Source of the DNA: Epiperipatus broadwayi
Lineage: Eukaryota > Onychophora > Udeonychophora > Euonychophora > Peripatidae
Direction of reading: 5' to 3'
Assembly (NCBI GenBank): GCA_028023455.1
Contig: JAQFVV010012423.1
Span: 5,190,269 to 5,254,268, forward strand
DNA length: 64,000 nt
Made by a program: the position numbers and the translations under genes. Under the pieces are notes generated by a model. It was given only the letters and a program-made list of their open reading frames with translations, had not been told where the DNA came from and did no database searches. Shown piece after piece: positions 25,066 to 36,179 of the stretch; within the stretch, counting starts at the first letter, position 1; each line of letters begins with the position of its first letter.

Positions 25066-25638
25066 TTATAATGACCATTTTTTGGAGATTGTAAAGCATG
25101 ATTCCTTACGGTTTATTGCATCACTGTCATTTGCAATAAAACATGCTTCTTTGACTTTTCGCTTCACATCATTGCATTCCATGCACAGTGCCCTTGCTAT
25201 AGTGGGTTCAAACCTATGGCCAGTTGTTCTTTGGTGCTCAAAGAATATAGATTTGTTTTCATCGTTAATTATTGCTTTCTTGTACAAATAATGATGTTGA
25301 GCTGTTCTAGTTGTGATGTTGGCATGGGTCTCCTCATAGTATGCTGCTCTACATCCAATGGTTGGGCATGACATCCTATAAACTGCTTGGGATATTTGGT
25401 CCAAAGGTATTTTATCTTTAGTGTTGTTTATTAATCTGTTTGTTGATGGTGGGGTGTGGAATCCTAGTTCAAAGGACTCAGAAAATATTTTATAATATTT
25501 TCTAGCAATTGATGGTATGTATGGAAGCATTATTCTTGTTTTATTGTTTTTGACTACGTTAGTTTGTAATTTAGTTTGAAATTGCTTGACCTTCTTGTAT
25601 ATAATGTTATGTGAAAATCCAACCTTTTCTAGATCTTT
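25066..25638 (-). pseudogene. Penelope-like element, C-terminal linker and GIY-YIG endonuclease
   Basis: The open minus-strand frame begins just inside the trinucleotide run (about 25,638) and reads through LPYIPSIARKYYKIF, the conserved linker that follows reverse transcriptase in Penelope-like elements. The GIY-YIG nuclease follows: AVYRMSC as the first strand, AAYYEET where YIGET is usual, the catalytic arginine in TRTAQH, an H in FFEH and GH, and a glutamate in VKEACFI. The reverse transcriptase is absent, so the copy is 5'-truncated at the microsatellite. The YYEET variant replaces the usual glycine and may impair the nuclease. Relationship to the nearby hammerhead repeats is possible because many Penelope-like elements carry such ribozymes. 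Confidence 0.85.
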
Positions 25639-25640
25639 AG

Positions 25641-25702
<62 letters not shown>

Positions 25703-25728
25703 ATTATTATTATTATTATTATTATTAC
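25639..25728. repeat. (GTT)n followed by (ATT)n microsatellite
   Basis: About 20 GTT then 9 ATT units form the 5' boundary of the Penelope-like fragment. The Val/Ile-repeat frame across it is an artefact. Confidence 0.97.
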
Positions 25729-26743
25729 AGAAGATTTAATTAGTAGTAATAAAAATTATCCAATGCCAATTTTAAATATTGCAATTGTATTAAGAATATA
25801 TATTTTATGACAGCCACATAAGTGATAAAAGATTATATGATGTTTTTTATAAGAATTTATGATTTTACTTATATTTTATTGAAGAGAATTAATAATCAAA
25901 TAGAAGTATTATTTTAAGGAAGTTAAAATATTCTAATTGTTTGTTATTGTTTTGTGAAAGTAGTTCAATATATGTAAAATTCCTCATTATATTTAACTAC
26001 ATGGTATTAATTTGTCTATTATTATTATTAGGAGGTGAATTTGAAATATTAAATAATTATAGAGTTGTATGAAATGCTGATGTATAGAAATTTTGTTAAT
26101 GTTAAATTGAAACATTATTTTTATGAAAGAATAGTAATTGATTTGTTTTCATAATAAATTTAGTAAGTTATAAAGTTAGGATTATTCTATGTGTATTATA
26201 AAACATGAGAGTATTATAAGGTATTTTTTATTATATCAATCAAATAGGGATAATATTCTTATGCCATTGAGAATATATTTTTTGGGATATAATCTTAATG
26301 TTAAGCCATTATACCTTGCTGAATGCCCATGTGAAGAGTTTTTCATAATTTTTATATTAGTATTTTTAATCAAACTATTTGTTAATTGTAATTAATGAGC
26401 TAGTTGTAATTTAAATTGTTAGTATAATCGATGAGCTCATTATTTAATTTGAACTCTGATTATGTATTACTGCTTTTATTATTATTATATTTTAACTTGG
26501 TTAATTTATTATATTTAGTTGTTATGAAATATTAGTTTTGTTAGATATTATACCTTAGGAACGTATTTTGAGCTAGTTATAATAGTACTTATCTTTAATA
26601 GTTATTGTTTATATAACTTGATTGTAGTTTATTATATTTATCGATAGTTAGCCAGAAAGAATTTAGGTCAGATTTACTTTAAGCAGGGGTACAATATATA
26701 TCACAATAAAAATAATAAATATAATGGTAATAAACTATTATAT
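25729..26743. other. Gene-free AT-rich stretch
   Basis: I see no gene or repeat. A 68-codon frame at 26,189 has no recognisable domain. Confidence 0.35.
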
Positions 26744-26905
26744 ACAATCTTTTAATCAGCATAAGTACTTTCAGTTAATTCCTTAAACTCTGCAACTGCC
26801 CTTAAATTAAATTAAAAAAACAGAAGCAAACGTCATCAATTCAAAACCAATAAGTGTTAAGTAATTATTTAAAAGTACTTATGCTGATTGAAAGACTGTA
26901 TGTAA
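26744..26905. repeat. Inverted repeat, about 30-bp arms
   Basis: AATCAGCATAAGTACTTT on the left and its complement AAAAGTACTTATGCTGATT on the right, with neighbouring paired bases, enclose about 100 bp. It directly precedes the palindrome at 26,910. Possibly a small MITE. Confidence 0.75.
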
Positions 26906-26909
26906 TAGT

Positions 26910-27118
26910 ACTACCCCAAATCCAAAATTAAACCAGACCAGCATAAAAATAATATTTAAACACAACCTAAGGTTTCACTGTTACAAGCAGACTTCTCAAG
27001 TGTAAAGAACTACAAAAACTACACACTTGAGAAAACTCTGCTTGTAGCAGTGAAACCTTAGGTTGTGTTTTAATATTATTTTTATGCTGGTCTGGTTTAA
27101 TTTTGGATTTGGGGTAGT
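26910..27118. repeat. Palindrome with hammerhead-like relic (family 4)
   Basis: Two arms of about 95 bp run from CTACCCCAAATCC to GGATTTGGGGTAG with almost no spacer. The right arm contains a hairpin CTGC-TTGTA-GCAG, then T, GAAA (27,052-27,055), the hairpin ACC-TTA-GGT and GTGT, which pairs with ACAC before the first box. The first box reads TTGAGAA (27,027-27,033) instead of CTGANGA, so it is presumably inactive. Confidence 0.8.
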
Positions 27119-27337
27119 TTTGATTTTATATTGACTAGTTTAGCTTTATGTTATTGATTTTGATGAAGCTAAGGTTGTCTTCTTTGATAGAAATGAAATC
27201 AAAAGAAGAATTAAAGAGTCTTTATTATTGAAAATTTATTATTCTAAAGCAATTAACTTATTTAAGAGTTCTTTTAATATTAAGGGTGGATGGGAAGTGA
27301 ATGGATTTGTGGGTAGTTTTTAATAGTATATATATTG

Positions 27338-27462
27338 TGTAGTTTTTTGTAGTTCTTTACATTTGAGAAGTCTGCTTGTAGCAGTGAAACCTTAGGTTGT
27401 GTTTTAATATTATATTTATGCTGGTCTGGTTTAATTTTAGATTTGGAGTAGTGTTGATTTTA
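27338..27462 (+). repeat. Single arm of family 4, directly beside the 415-bp array
   Basis: It repeats the right arm of the 26.9-27.1 kb palindrome from GTAGTTCTTTAC to GGAGTAGTGTTGATTTTA. It has the same TTGAGAA and GAAA boxes (27,363-27,369 and 27,386-27,389). It ends at a (TA)5 run where the 415-bp satellite begins. Confidence 0.8.
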
Positions 27463-27622
27463 TATATATATGAAAAACAAAAACAAGTTAATCACATAAC
27501 CTGCTATCACTTGTTATTTATGTTCAAAAGATGGCGCTTCACCAAAACCACCGAACAAGTGTAAGATTTGTTTACATAAACGAAAAAAGAGTCAGAAATT
27601 AACTACCTCTTTCATTTGCTCA

Positions 27623-27669
27623 CCCCCAGATCAGCTGATTTCAAGCTGGTTTGCTCTCCTCAGTGGGGG
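27623..27669 (-). ncRNA. Hammerhead ribozyme, satellite copy 1
   Basis: Minus strand: stem I CCCCCA with TGGGGG; boxes CTGAGGA (27,657-27,663) and GAAA; stem II GAGC-AAACCA-GCTT with a G-T base pair at its base; stem III is the self-complementary ATCAGCTGAT; the triplet ATC lies at the cleavage point. Every required core base of a type I hammerhead is present. Confidence 0.85.
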
Positions 27670-28037
27670 ATAGAGTATAGAAACTAGATCTAAACACTGA
27701 CTCTCAAGTGTTTATGCAAAACGTTTCTATCAGATTGCAAGCGTGAATTTTTCAGACCGGTAAAGTCTTCAAACTCAGCCTAGCAAGCCAGATATTTATA
27801 TGGGTCTGATCTCAGTTCAGAATCACCATATAATCAAAGTCTCTGCAATATATATCATTGCAAGAAAACTTTAAAGGTGCATTTATGAAAAACAAAAACA
27901 AGTTAATCACGTAACCTGCTATCACTTGTTATTTATGTTCAAAAGATGGCGCTTCACCAAAACCACCGAACAAGTGTAAGATTTGTTTACATAAACGAAA
28001 AAAGAGTCAGAAGTTAACTACCTCTTTCATTTGCTCA

Positions 28038-28084
28038 CCCCCAGATCAGCTGATTTCAAGCTGGTTTGCTCTCCTCAGTGGGGG
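28038..28084 (-). ncRNA. Hammerhead ribozyme, satellite copy 2
   Basis: Identical to copy 1 across both core boxes and all three stems. Confidence 0.85.
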
Positions 28085-28452
28085 ATAGAGTATAGAAACT
28101 AGATCTAAACACTGACTCTCAAGTGTTTATGCAAAACGTTTCTATCAGATTGCAAGCATGAATTTTTCAGACCGGTAAAGTCTTCAAACTCAGCCTAGCA
28201 AGCCAGATATTTATATGGGTCTGATCTCAGTTCAGAATCACCATATAATCAAAGTCTCTGCAATATATATCATTGCAAGAAAACTTTAAAGGTGCATTTA
28301 TGAAAAACAAAAACAAGTTAATCACGTAACCTGCTATCACTTGTTATTTATGTTCAAAAGATGGCGCTTCACCAAAACCACTGAACAAGTGTAAGATTTG
28401 TTTACATAAACGAAAAAAGAGTCAGAAATTAACTACCTCTTTCATTTGCTCA

Positions 28453-28499
28453 CCCCCAGATCAGCTGATTTCAAGCTGGTTTGCTCTCCTCAGTGGGGG
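28453..28499 (-). ncRNA. Hammerhead ribozyme, satellite copy 3
   Basis: Identical to copy 1 across both core boxes and all three stems. Confidence 0.85.
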
Positions 28500-28867
28500 A
28501 TAGAGTATAGAAACTAGATCTAAACACTGACTCTCAAGTGTTTATGCAAAACGTTTCTATCAGATTGCAAGCGTGAATTTTTCAGACCGGTAAAGTCTTC
28601 AAACTCAACCTAGCAAGCCAGATATTTATATGGGTCTGATCTCAGTTCAGAATCACCATATAATCAAAGTCTCTGCAATATATATCATTGCAAGAAAACT
28701 TTAAAGGTGCATTTATGAAAAACAAAAACAAGTTAATCACGTAACCTGCTATCACTTGTTATTTATGTTCAAAAGATGGTGCTTCACCAAAACCACCAAA
28801 CAAGTGTAAGATTTGTTTACATAAACGAAAAAAGAGTCAGAAATTAACTACCTCTTTCATTTGCTCA

Positions 28868-28914
28868 CCCCCAGATCAGCTGATTTCAAGCTGGTTTGCT
28901 CTCCTCAGTGGGGA
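28868..28914 (-). ncRNA. Hammerhead ribozyme, satellite copy 4
   Basis: Same fold. One change at the outer end of stem I (TGGGGA instead of TGGGGG on the plus strand) weakens or removes the outermost pair. Core boxes are intact. Confidence 0.82.
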
Positions 28915-29282
28915 ATAGAGTATAGAAACTAGATCTAAACACTGACTCTCAAGTGTTTATGCAAAACGTTTCTATCAGATTGCAAGCGTGAATTTTTCAG
29001 ACCGGTAAAGTCTTCAAACTCAGCCTAGCAAGCCAGATATTTATATGTGTCTGATCTCAGTTCAGAATCACCATATAATCAAAGTCTCTGCAATATATAT
29101 CATTGCAAGAAAACTTTAAAGGTGCATTTATGAAAAACAAAAACAAGTTAATCACGTAACCTGCTATCACTTGTTATTTATGTTCAAAAGATGGCGCTTC
29201 ACCAAAACCATCGAACAAGTGTAAGATTTGTTTACATAAATGAAAAAAGAGTCAGAAATTAACTACCTCTTTCATTTGATCA

Positions 29283-29329
29283 CCCCCAGATCAGCTGATT
29301 TCAAGCTGGTTTGCTCTCCTCAGTGGGGG
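29283..29329 (-). ncRNA. Hammerhead ribozyme, satellite copy 5
   Basis: Complete fold within the truncated fifth direct copy. Core boxes and stems I-III are unchanged. Confidence 0.85.
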
Positions 29330-29716
29330 ATAGAGTATAGAAACTAGATCTAAACACTGACTCTCAAGTGTTTATGCAAAACGTTTCTATCAGATTGCAA
29401 GCGTGAATTTTTCAGACCGGTAAAGTCTTCAAACTCAGCCTAGCAAGCCAGAAATAACAAGTGATAGCAGGTTACGTGATTAACTTGTTTTTGTTTTTCA
29501 TAAATGCATCTTTAAAGTTTTCTTGCAATGATATATATTGCAGAGACTTTGATTATATGGTGATTCTGAACTGAGATCAGACCCATATAAATATCTGGCT
29601 TGCTAGGCTGAGTTTGAAGACTTTACCGGTCTGAAAAATTCACACTTGCAATCTGATAGAAACGTTTTGCATAAACACTTGAGAGTCAGTGTTTAGATCT
29701 AGTTTCTATACTCTAT

Positions 29717-29763
29717 CCCCCACTGAGGAGAGCAAACCAGCTTGAAATCAGCTGATCTGGGGG
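29717..29763 (+). ncRNA. Hammerhead ribozyme, first inverted satellite copy
   Basis: Plus strand: CCCCCA (29,717-29,722), CTGAGGA (29,723-29,729), stem II 29,730-29,743, GAAA (29,744-29,747), stem III ending at 29,756, predicted cleavage after C 29,757, then TGGGGG (29,758-29,763). Outside stem I, CTC and GAG can pair after an internal loop. Confidence 0.87.
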
Positions 29764-30130
29764 TGAGCAAATGAAAGAGGTAGTTAATTTCTGACTCTTT
29801 TTTCGTTTATGTAAACAAATCTTACACTTGTTCGGTGGTTTTGGTGAAGTGCCATCTTTTGAACATAAAAACAAGTGATAGCAGGTTACGTGATTAACTT
29901 GTTTTTGTTTTTCATAAATGCACCTTTAAAGTTTTCTTGCAATGATATATATTGCAGAGACTTTGATTATATGGTGATTCTGAACTGAGATCAGACCCAT
30001 ATAAATATCTGGCTTGCTAGGCTGAGTTTGAAGACTTTACTGGTCTGAAAAATTCACGCTTGCAATCTGATAGAAACGTTTTGCATAAACACTTGAGAGT
30101 CAGTGTTTAGATCTAGTTTCTATACTCTAT

Positions 30131-30177
30131 CCCCCACTGAGGAGAGCAAACCAGCTTGAAATCAGCTGATCTGGGGG
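30131..30177 (+). ncRNA. Hammerhead ribozyme, second inverted satellite copy
   Basis: Same complete fold; predicted cleavage after C 30,171, which is 414 bases from the previous site. Confidence 0.87.
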
Positions 30178-30545
30178 TGAGCAAATGAAAGAGGTAGTTA
30201 ATTTCTGACTCTTTTTTCGTTTATGTAAACAAATCTTACATTTGTTCGGTGGTTTTGGTGAAGCGCCATCTTTTGAACATAAATAACAAGTGATAGCAGG
30301 TTACGTGATTAACTTGTTTTTGTTTTTCATAAATGCACCTTTAAAGTTTTCTTGCAATGATATATATTGCAGAGACTTTGATTATATGGTGATTCTGAAC
30401 TGACATCAGACCCATATAAATATCTGGCTTGCTAGGCTGAGTTTGAAGACTTTACCGGTCTGAAAAATTCACGCTTGCAATCTGATAGAAACGTTTTGCA
30501 TAAACACTTGAGAGTCAGTGTTTAGATCTAGTTTCTATACTCTAT

Positions 30546-30592
30546 CCCCCACTGAGGAGAGCAAACCAGCTTGAAATCAGCTGATCTGGGGG
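30546..30592 (+). ncRNA. Hammerhead ribozyme, third inverted satellite copy
   Basis: Same complete fold; predicted cleavage after C 30,586, which is 415 bases from the previous site. Confidence 0.87.
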
Positions 30593-30696
30593 TGAGCAAA
30601 TGAAAGAGGTAGTTAATTTCTGACTCTTTTTTCATTTATGTAAACAAATCTTACACTTGTTCGGTGGTTTTGGTGAAGCGCCATCTTTTGAACATA

Positions 30697-33600
30697 TATA
30701 TATAAGGTCTCTACATAAAATAAGAAAGTTTGCTGACATGATGTGAAAAAGAAAAGCTCTGAATCATAGAAAGAAACTAGATTAAACTTGGATATCTTAA
30801 TTTTGTGGTAAATTAATAAGCACATAAAATGGTGATGACATTAATGTTTACATGGAATAGTGAAGTTATGCAATCAGATCATAAGGATATTTTTATTATT
30901 ACTGTGTATGAAATAAAAATGATTGAAAAATCTGCATTATTGTTACTCTCTATATCAAAACCACTTTTAAATATTTTATCTTATTATAAATAAATAGTTT
31001 ATAGATACTTAATACAGTTTTACACAATAAAGATTTTGTTGCTAGCCAAAGACAAGAAAAAATGTCATATGCAATTGAGATTTACATATTGCTTTTATTT
31101 GTCAATAAATTTTACTTAGTTAATCAAAAAGATTTGTGGTAGTGTTTAATTATATTTGATTATCCATAGAAGTTTATTTGTATTATATACATAATGCCAT
31201 TAGAAATTGATGGCAGAAAATATGAAACATTTGAAATAAAAACTGATTTTAATCAAGGATATGGACTAACCTTCAATTTTGTTTTCTATTTTTATAATAA
31301 TGGTTTTTGGAAAAGTTTGGATAAGTTTTATAGTGGCATTTTAGTTTGAAAGCAAAAATAAGATCTTGAATTCTCAGCTCACAATATGCTGATACCAATT
31401 CAACATATAATTTTTAAATGTTCTTAATGTTTTGAATGCAGCCTATAATTGTCCTCCAACTCTAGTGATAAAAAAAAATTTTCAACAATTATTGCTTTAA
31501 GTTAGCAACTTATCAATATAAACCAATTTATATATTTTAGCAATTCATTACTTAGAAAGATAGATTTGAAAATTGATATTGTATGCAAATTTTAATGATG
31601 TAAAATTGCATATAAAAGTTATAATATGAAATAAATTATCATAATTTTATAGCTATTTTCATTAAATTAATTGTGTGAATAACTATAATACTGAAAATTT
31701 TGTTTCGTGAGACAAGATGTTATTGATTTAATATTAAAAAAAACTAAAAATTGAGTGACTATTAATGAAATAGAATATATAAAGAAATTACCACCAGTGC
31801 TTTATAAATATATAGTTCCCTTTTTATTGGTACACTCCATCATAAAACAAATTGGAAATAAATTTTTAAATTCTTAATTTTAAATTTTATAGAGTCAAAA
31901 ATATTTATTTATTAAAATATAATATTAATAATCAGCATTAAGCTAATGTACAAGCACTTTGTAGATTTTTAACTATAAATAAATACTCTCACTTTCAAAC
32001 ACAAGATAAAATCTTTGTGAAAAGATAAAATGAATCCATCTATCTTTTCGTCCCAAACTATTATGTATGGCCAAATCTTAAGCCTTTGGAAGTGAGAGTG
32101 TGAAGATGTTAAGTGATCACTTTAAATTACTTTTACTATGCTTGAATGAATGATGCTTGTGAAATTTTCTAGAATTTACAATATGTCATTCTTATTTGAA
32201 ATTAAATATATGTATATTAAAGTACAAAAAAATAACAGCATTTTAGTTACCATAGGGTTTAAACTTGGGTTTAGTTAATTCAAAGTAGTATAAATGCTAT
32301 AAAGTCTGGATAAAATATTTATTTTCAAAGATATATAAAACTTATAATAATAAACTATAAATTAATAATATTTGATAATAAGTAATCATTTGATAACATT
32401 TAAACTTATTGTAGGGAAATTCTAATTTAATCTTATAAATCAAAATATGTCTTATATAAATAGATAATTAGGTCTAAGCACATCTAATATTTAAAAAAAG
32501 CCATGACTATTTCTGCTGAAGTCTTGATCTTGGTTCCAACATAAATAATTAATATTTATATTATGAACTTTGTGGTTAAGATTTTATAAAATTAGTCTCG
32601 AATTTAGTTTGTATAAAAAATTAAATTAAAATGATTTAAATTTTAGTTTTATTCAGTTCCTAAAAGGTACCTTTTTTTGAGAAATATTATTTGTTTTAAA
32701 AATAGTTAAACTACATGTAACTAGTGAATATGAGAATTAATCAATAGGCAGGGCAAGTTGAAATAAATTAGCAGCAGCAGACGATATTTTTTAAAAAGAA
32801 AGAAAATCGAAGAAAAACTGGATGAAAAAAAAAGATAAGTGTAAGAAACCAAATAATCACTGAAGACAATTAATAAAGAATAAATATGTATAGAAGTATA
32901 AAGAGTTTAATAAATTAATGGGATAAACATTAGCTTATTTGAAAATGTAAAATATATATTGAAGATCATGTCTGACTATAGTTAAAGGGAAGGTGTGAAA
33001 TGCTCTACCATAAATGATAACATTGATAAAGAGATAATGAGAAGACTAAAGTCTAGTAGTGGTCCGGTAAAAATGGATATCATAATAAATCCGAGTAGTA
33101 TCTGAATAAAATACAATATGCATGTTCAAAATAATCTTTGATTGTCATGAAAAAAAACACCCTAGGAATTATTAATAATCTGTTCACATTGGAATTGGAT
33201 AAGTTTATAATTTTCCCATGTGAACAAAAAGAGCAAAATTGAGAGAAATGTGGATGTGTAATGAGTTTGAAGCATTTGGGAATAATTGAAATTCTATTAA
33301 AAATTAAAGTTGTTTTTTTTTATTTAGGATGCACCCAAGAGTGTTCTGTCAACATTTAGCTTAATATCATAAATTGTAAATGGAAATTAGTCCAAGAAGA
33401 GAAGTTGTCACGTATGATAGGTTACTGTATAAAAGTTTAATTTGTTGTATTTTATTATACAGTTTGATAATAAAAAAATAGAAAAATTGAGTGTGGTACC
33501 TGAAAACAAATGAAGGATTTCATAATTGTTGTATTAATCTCTTCTTAGTGCTTGTTAAAGAGAGAGATCAATTGGTGAATATCATAAAATATAAACACAG

Positions 33601-34936
33601 ATAAATATGTAATATTTCATAATATTATAATGAAGCTATTTTAGTTAAGAAATAAAACACTAAGCCATATTTTCAATCTTTTTATATTTTGCAGCATAAT
33701 CTATAAGAAGTAAGGAATGGAAATCAAATCCATAAAAAAAAGCATTGATGGTTTTATAAACACACATGATTTTGTGATATAGGAAATAAAGTTAAATATC
33801 ACAACACCAAATTGTATGAGCAGAGAGTTTTTTATTTTATTTAAATATCTTATTGTAAATAAGGCGAATAGAAATGTTCAAATGTTTGTATCTGATATTG
33901 TATTATATTTTTATATAATGGCACTAATATTGTTATTAATTAAATTATTTAGTAATTTAAAATAATTGTTGAAAAATCTTGCAAATATTATTAACGTTAA
34001 TGTTTTAAAAATTTATGTCTCTAGAGTTGCATTTATTTGTTGGGATCATCATCACTACACCATCATCAGAGAGTATGAATTGTAATAGACACATTAACAA
34101 AAACATATGATTTGAGATTTGAGGAGAAATTAATTCAATGCAAGATGTTGTATAACAATTATCTGGAAAAAACATTTCTTAAAGAGGATTTTAAATTATT
34201 GCAAACTGCCTTGATCACATGAATCATTAATAAAATATATATTGCAAATTTATTAAAGTATATTTATTTATTTATAGAAAATCGGTGTATGAATTAGTTC
34301 TTACTTAAAGTTATAAATTATAATTACAATTTAGATAACAATAATCATTTATTATTAAATAGTAAAAAACATAAATATAAAGTAGTAATATTATTTTAAT
34401 TATATAGATTAAGGTTATAAGTCTTTTCTTTATTAAGAAACTACCTATAGAGTTAAGTAAAATCCCTCTTGATATCTTATAGGTGAAATAAATAGTTAAT
34501 TAAAAATCAATAATTCCAAGATCTTCTTAGTATAATATTATTATTATGGTTATTCTTAATTATAATCTTATAAAAGTACTAATAATAAAAGATCAATATA
34601 CAATAAAATGATAATCTAACTTATTAATTAGGTTAACTTAAATTTAATAATTATTGATGTTTTATTATATTTATTTAAGTGTTATTGTTAGTCATGGGAA
34701 TATTTGGATACTTAATAAGCAGGAGTGTCTTAGTATTCTTATGCCATTGTACACATACTTCGGTATTTTTTTTAATGTTAAAGGGTATGTAATCTTATTA
34801 ATATGATAAGTGGGTCTCATAATTGTTAATATTAATTTAACATAGTTTAGATATAATTAAGAGTATAAAATTATATCTATAGAAGGTAATAGTATAACCT
34901 AATTTAGGATCATCTCATATTTCCTAGGGATCATCA

Positions 34937-34995
<59 letters not shown>

Positions 34996-36179
34996 TGGCA
35001 TTAGTCATCCTAACTTGTTAATTATTGACTTATTTTGAGTTACAGAGTATTGTACAGTGATATGGGTTTTAATCTCAAATATTATATATATATATAAATA
35101 AACTAAATTAATGTTGTATAATATCACAAAATTAAGAATTGTATAGGAGTCTACATTCTTCTAATTTGATTCGTTTTAAAAAAAATCATGGAAAGATTAG
35201 ATTGGTAGATAATATTAATCATATTTTTATAGATATAACTTAATTCCCATGGGAATAATTTCAATATTTTTATTCAATACCATAGTACAATGTTATTATG
35301 GTATTTAATTTTTATGCATATATAAAATGTCTATTAAGGCATGAATATTAATAGTGTACTATACTGTATAAAAATATTTAAATACTTGCAGATAAAAAAT
35401 AAATAAGCATAAAAATTCAAATTTTATATAAATAATAATGATAAAACGGTTTATAAATTAACAAATTCAAAATTAACATCCTTCCTTACATCCCATTCTT
35501 TAACTTTAAAGAAAAAAAATAAAAACAATTATTTTTAAAAAAACAATTAAATGGTGACCCTTTTGTGCACTAATTAAGCAAATAACTGTAAAACAATTTA
35601 TTAACAATATGAGCATATTTTACATTTATTTCCAAATAACTGATAATAAATATTTGGCAGTAAAGTGTTTTTTTAGAATTTTTAAATATATAATTAAAAA
35701 CAAATTGTTTTTAATGCTGTTTAGACATTAACATTTTTGAATTTTTAACAATGAAAAAAATTGTTTTCTTTTAGAACTCAAACTCACATACTTAAATTTC
35801 ACAGAAAAAAGTGTTAGTAACTTGGACAACAGAAATATTATGTATATAAAGTAAAATTTTGTTAATATTTTCATTTCATTCATACTTAATTAAAAGTAAA
35901 TATTTTCTACTAAAATGTAAATTATTATTCTAAAATAATTAATATTTCATAAATATTTTGTAAATAAAATAAGAAGTGTGTAAAATGATTAGAGAATTAA
36001 TAAAAAATAGCCAATACATAAATATTATTATATTGTAGATGATCACATGATATTTAAATTTAGAATTCCTTTGTTAAAGGCCATATTTTTTTATATTCAT
36101 GTCTTATTATTAAATTATAATTTTTGTGAGATTTTTTGTAGTTTTAACTAATTTTTTAAAATAATATGTAAGTATACCT
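30697..36179. other. Gene-free AT-rich stretch
   Basis: No coding, RNA or repeat family recognised, apart from a (TA)n run at 34,941-34,990. Near 31,990-32,100 two segments around CTCTCACTTTC and GAAAGTGAGAG-like sequence form a weak inverted pair. Confidence 0.4.
34941..34990. repeat. (TA)n microsatellite
   Basis: About 25 TA units without interruption. Confidence 0.96.

Larger units (their letters stand above)
27471..30696. repeat. 415-bp hammerhead satellite: five direct and three inverted copies
   Basis: Direct copies start at 27,471, 27,886, 28,301, 28,716 and 29,131, an exact 415-bp period, and the fifth stops at 29,452 after about 322 bases. From 29,453 to 30,696 the sequence is the inverted complement and spans three units (1,244 bp). 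Copies differ by only a few substitutions. The array is bounded by (TA)n runs on both sides. Each monomer contains a complete hammerhead fold on one strand. In its structure and size it resembles the retrozyme-type repeats described from plants and animals. A 23-codon frame starting ATGGCGCTTCACC occurs in the copies, but it is on the opposite strand and changes freely. Confidence 0.97.

Noticed and set aside
27534-27600. A 23-codon frame starting ATGGCGCTTCACC in the satellite monomers as a conserved peptide gene
   Set aside because: It lies on the strand opposite the ribozyme and changes amino acids freely between copies (for example MVLHQNHQ in copy 4), and no constraint is visible.
27471-30696. 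Satellite as spliced-leader, snRNA or 5S gene cluster
   Set aside because: No Sm site after a donor, no snRNA or 5S signature; ACCGGTAAAGT alone is not enough.
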